From assembly GCA_030532125.1 (NCBI GenBank), contig JAUNLU010000002.1, forward strand, positions 117,907-181,906: a stretch of 64,000 bases of DNA, in the 5' to 3' direction. Every line of letters begins with the position of its first letter. Position 1 is the first letter of the stretch. Shown here one piece after another: positions 62,247-64,000 of the stretch. The notes beneath the pieces were generated by a model. It was not told where the DNA came from. It was given only the letters and a program-made list of their open reading frames with translations, and searched no databases. This DNA comes from Trueperella sp. (GTDB taxonomy: Bacteria; Actinomycetota; Actinomycetes; Actinomycetales; Actinomycetaceae). A program made the position numbers and the translations under genes.

Positions 62247-63921
62247 GGCGGCGCCCCCGGCGCGCGAGTTTCTGCGACTGCGGTAACTGGTCTTTTTTGT
62301 TCGCACGCGGACCGGTATCTTTGCGGATATTTAGGGCGCGGCCAGCGACGCGGGCTCGGGATAGTTTTTGTAGGGTGTGGCGGTCTAGGTCCGAGTCGAT
62401 CTCTACCAGGGAGAAACTGGGGAAAATATTTATTCGCCCCAGCTGCGAACCAGATAATCCGCCTTCGCCAGTAATCGCACCAACGATCGCTCCCGGTGAG
62501 ACGCCGTCGCGTTTACCCACGGCAACTCGGTAGGTGGCACCGCCATTTGCGCGGATACGACCACGGCCTGATTTCTTATCACCGTCGAACTTGGCAGTTA
62601 GTTTTTCTGGTTCGTCGTCTTGCCCCGTATCGCGCAACGCTACTGCCAATAGTGCTGGAACTAGCTCCGGCAAATCCCGCTCTGGTACTAGGTGGGCTGC
62701 TAGTTCTTCAAATTCAGCAATGGCATCGTGGTATGCCGTCAAATTCCCGTGTGGGATACGGGCCGCAGCGGTTTTTAGCAAGGCCACTGCGCGTTGCTGC
62801 GACACTTGCGCCGCAGTAGGGATATCCACTTGAGTCAGTTGCTTCTTAGTTACCTTTTCAATGCGCCGCAGCCGGGAATGTTCTTTCGGGGTCACGAAAG
62901 TTAAGGCGCGGCCCGCCCGCCCGGCTCGACCTGTGCGGCCAATCCGGTGCACATAAGTATCTACTTCGCGGGGAACATCGTAGTTAACCACTAGTTCGAT
63001 GCGATCCACATCCAGGCCGCGCGCCGCGACGTCGGTAGCCACCAGCACATCCAAGCTGCCGGTGCGTAACCGAGACACCAACTTTTCCCGATCTTTTTGC
63101 TGGACATCACCGGACAGGGCCGCAGCTTGCACACCCCGAGTGGAAAGTTCAATTGCCAGTTCTTCGGCACCAAGGCGAGTGCGCACAAATACCAATGCCG
63201 CATCGGCATTGGAAACTGCCAGCACTCGAGCTAATGCGCCAGCTTTATGCCGGGTAGGAACCACTGCGTAAGTCTGCTCAATTGTTGCCACTGGTTCTGC
63301 CGAAACCGTTACCTGCGCTGGGTCAGTCAAATAGGTATTGGCGATTTTTCGGATTGCCGGAGGCATAGTGGCGGAAAACAGTGCCGACCGCCGGGGGCTG
63401 GGCAGCTGGGCCGCAATAGTTTCTACGTCCTCGGCAAATCCGAGCTGTAGCATCTCATCGGCTTCATCCAGCACAAAGAAGTGTACCTGCGAAATATCCA
63501 ATACCCCCGAGCGCATCAGATCCATCACTCGGCCGGGCGTGCCCACCACTACCTGGGCGCCATTTTTCAGAGCTTTAATCTGGGGGTCATATGCCGAACC
63601 GCCGTATACTGCCACCACCGATATTTCAGATTCTTGGCGGGCAAAATCGGCAGTAGCGGCGGCAACCTGCATTGCCAATTCGCGGGTGGGCGCCAAGATC
63701 AGCCCCTGCACGTATTTGGCGGCCGGGTCAATAGTGGACAGCAGCGGCAGCGCAAAAGCAGCAGTTTTTCCGGTGCCAGTTTGTGCCACGCCAATAACAT
63801 CGCGCCCTGCCATGAGCTGAGGTATTGCTTGCTCTTGAATTGGAGTAGGGGTAGTGAATCCCAGTTCTGCCACTGCAGTTAATAGATGCTCGGGCAAGCC
63901 TAAATGGGGAAAAGAAGTCAT
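62236..63921 (-). CDS. DEAD-box ATP-dependent RNA helicase (DeaD/CsdA type)
   Basis: The 561-residue protein has all the usual helicase motifs: Q motif TPTPIQEQAIPQL, motif I AQTGTGKTAAF, Ia PTRELAMQV, Ib TPGRVMD, II DEADEML, III SATMP and VI HRIGRTGRAGR. A C-terminal RNA-binding domain of the DbpA type (VGAITGEGGLSGSQLGRI to FSLVEID) is followed by a basic tail (RRGRRPNR). Such helicases assist ribosome assembly and cold adaptation. The ATG at 63919-63921 has no clear ribosome site. The last 79 bases of the window upstream of it show nothing further that I can assign. Confidence 0.92.
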   Translation of the reverse strand: MTSFPHLGLPEHLLTAVAELGFTTPTPIQEQAIPQLMAGRDVIGVAQTGTGKTAAFALPLLSTIDPAAKYVQGLILAPTRELAMQVAAATADFARQESEISVVAVYGGSAYDPQIKALKNGAQVVVGTPGRVMDLMRSGVLDISQVHFFVLDEADEMLQLGFAEDVETIAAQLPSPRRSALFSATMPPAIRKIANTYLTDPAQVTVSAEPVATIEQTYAVVPTRHKAGALARVLAVSNADAALVFVRTRLGAEELAIELSTRGVQAAALSGDVQQKDREKLVSRLRTGSLDVLVATDVAARGLDVDRIELVVNYDVPREVDTYVHRIGRTGRAGRAGRALTFVTPKEHSRLRRIEKVTKKQLTQVDIPTAAQVSQQRAVALLKTAAARIPHGNLTAYHDAIAEFEELAAHLVPERDLPELVPALLAVALRDTGQDDEPEKLTAKFDGDKKSGRGRIRANGGATYRVAVGKRDGVSPGAIVGAITGEGGLSGSQLGRINIFPSFSLVEIDSDLDRHTLQKLSRARVAGRALNIRKDTGPRANKKDQLPQSQKLARRGRRPNR

Positions 63922-64000
63922 AAATTATTCGTTTCGATAGCCTTCCATGACACCAACTCTATTGCTAACGAACAGAGCCAGTATCAGAATCGCTGCCATC

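Overview
The window is a densely packed stretch of chromosomal DNA from an actinobacterium. The evidence is a set of lineage-typical genes: sepH, DUF4193, DUF3710, DUF3159, DUF3000, an OB-fold/Trk cluster and a phosphatidylinositol mannoside cluster. GC content looks intermediate by eye, and the gene complement looks reduced. This suggests a host-associated member of the Actinomycetaceae (Varibaculum, Mobiluncus or Actinobaculum-like). The genus is inference and cannot be fixed from the sequence alone. I see no prophage, transposase, insertion sequence or CRISPR array.

Layout. Positions 1-8,300 are accessory in character. They hold a secreted neutral-ceramidase-family enzyme with its terminator, a YhhN membrane protein, an oligo-1,6-glucosidase with an unusual N-terminal extension, and divergent GPH and MFS transporters. 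Positions 8,300-14,000 hold the type IIA topoisomerase pair (parE and a convergent parC) around a tandem GNAT protein. Positions 14,000-22,700 form the actinobacterial block phosphodiesterase / sepH / DUF4193 / DUF3710 / OB-fold / DUF3159 / two TrkA subunits / APC permease / TrmA-like methyltransferase. Positions 22,800-31,500 hold acnA, dxs, the DUF3000-rnd pair and glgX. Positions 31,800-34,800 are a glycine betaine ABC operon (proVWX-like), followed by four tRNAs (Val-CAC, Gly-GCC, Cys-GCA, Val-GAC).

Positions 35,280-39,330 carry an MprF-type aminoacyl-phosphatidylglycerol synthase/flippase directly followed by a membrane-anchored esterase. From 39,500 a long co-oriented run begins: thrS, PI-phosphate synthase, PIM acyltransferase, PimA-type mannosyltransferase, LemA-like protein, NUDIX hydrolase, yebC, ruvCAB, yajC-secD-secF, apt and rel. 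A terminator-separated DUF349 gene lies on the minus strand. MBL hydrolase, hisS, a pair of dynamin-like GTPases and a convergent DEAD-box helicase follow.

How it works together. Three themes stand out. The first is envelope lipid remodelling: ceramidase, MprF plus esterase, and the PIM pathway. The second is alpha-glucan and sugar use: GH13 glucosidase, GlgX and two permeases. The third is core information processing and stress response: RuvABC, Sec, RelA, topoisomerase. At the regulatory level, at least eight genes that lack a Shine-Dalgarno sequence have a -10-like hexamer placed 6-7 nt before the start codon. This is the signature of leaderless mRNAs, and it corrects several start sites. 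ruvC appears to lack an ATG/GTG/TTG start at the expected position and may use AUU. The most interesting candidates are the MprF/esterase pair, the dynamin-like pair, the divergent ceramidase and the leaderless/AUU initiation patterns.
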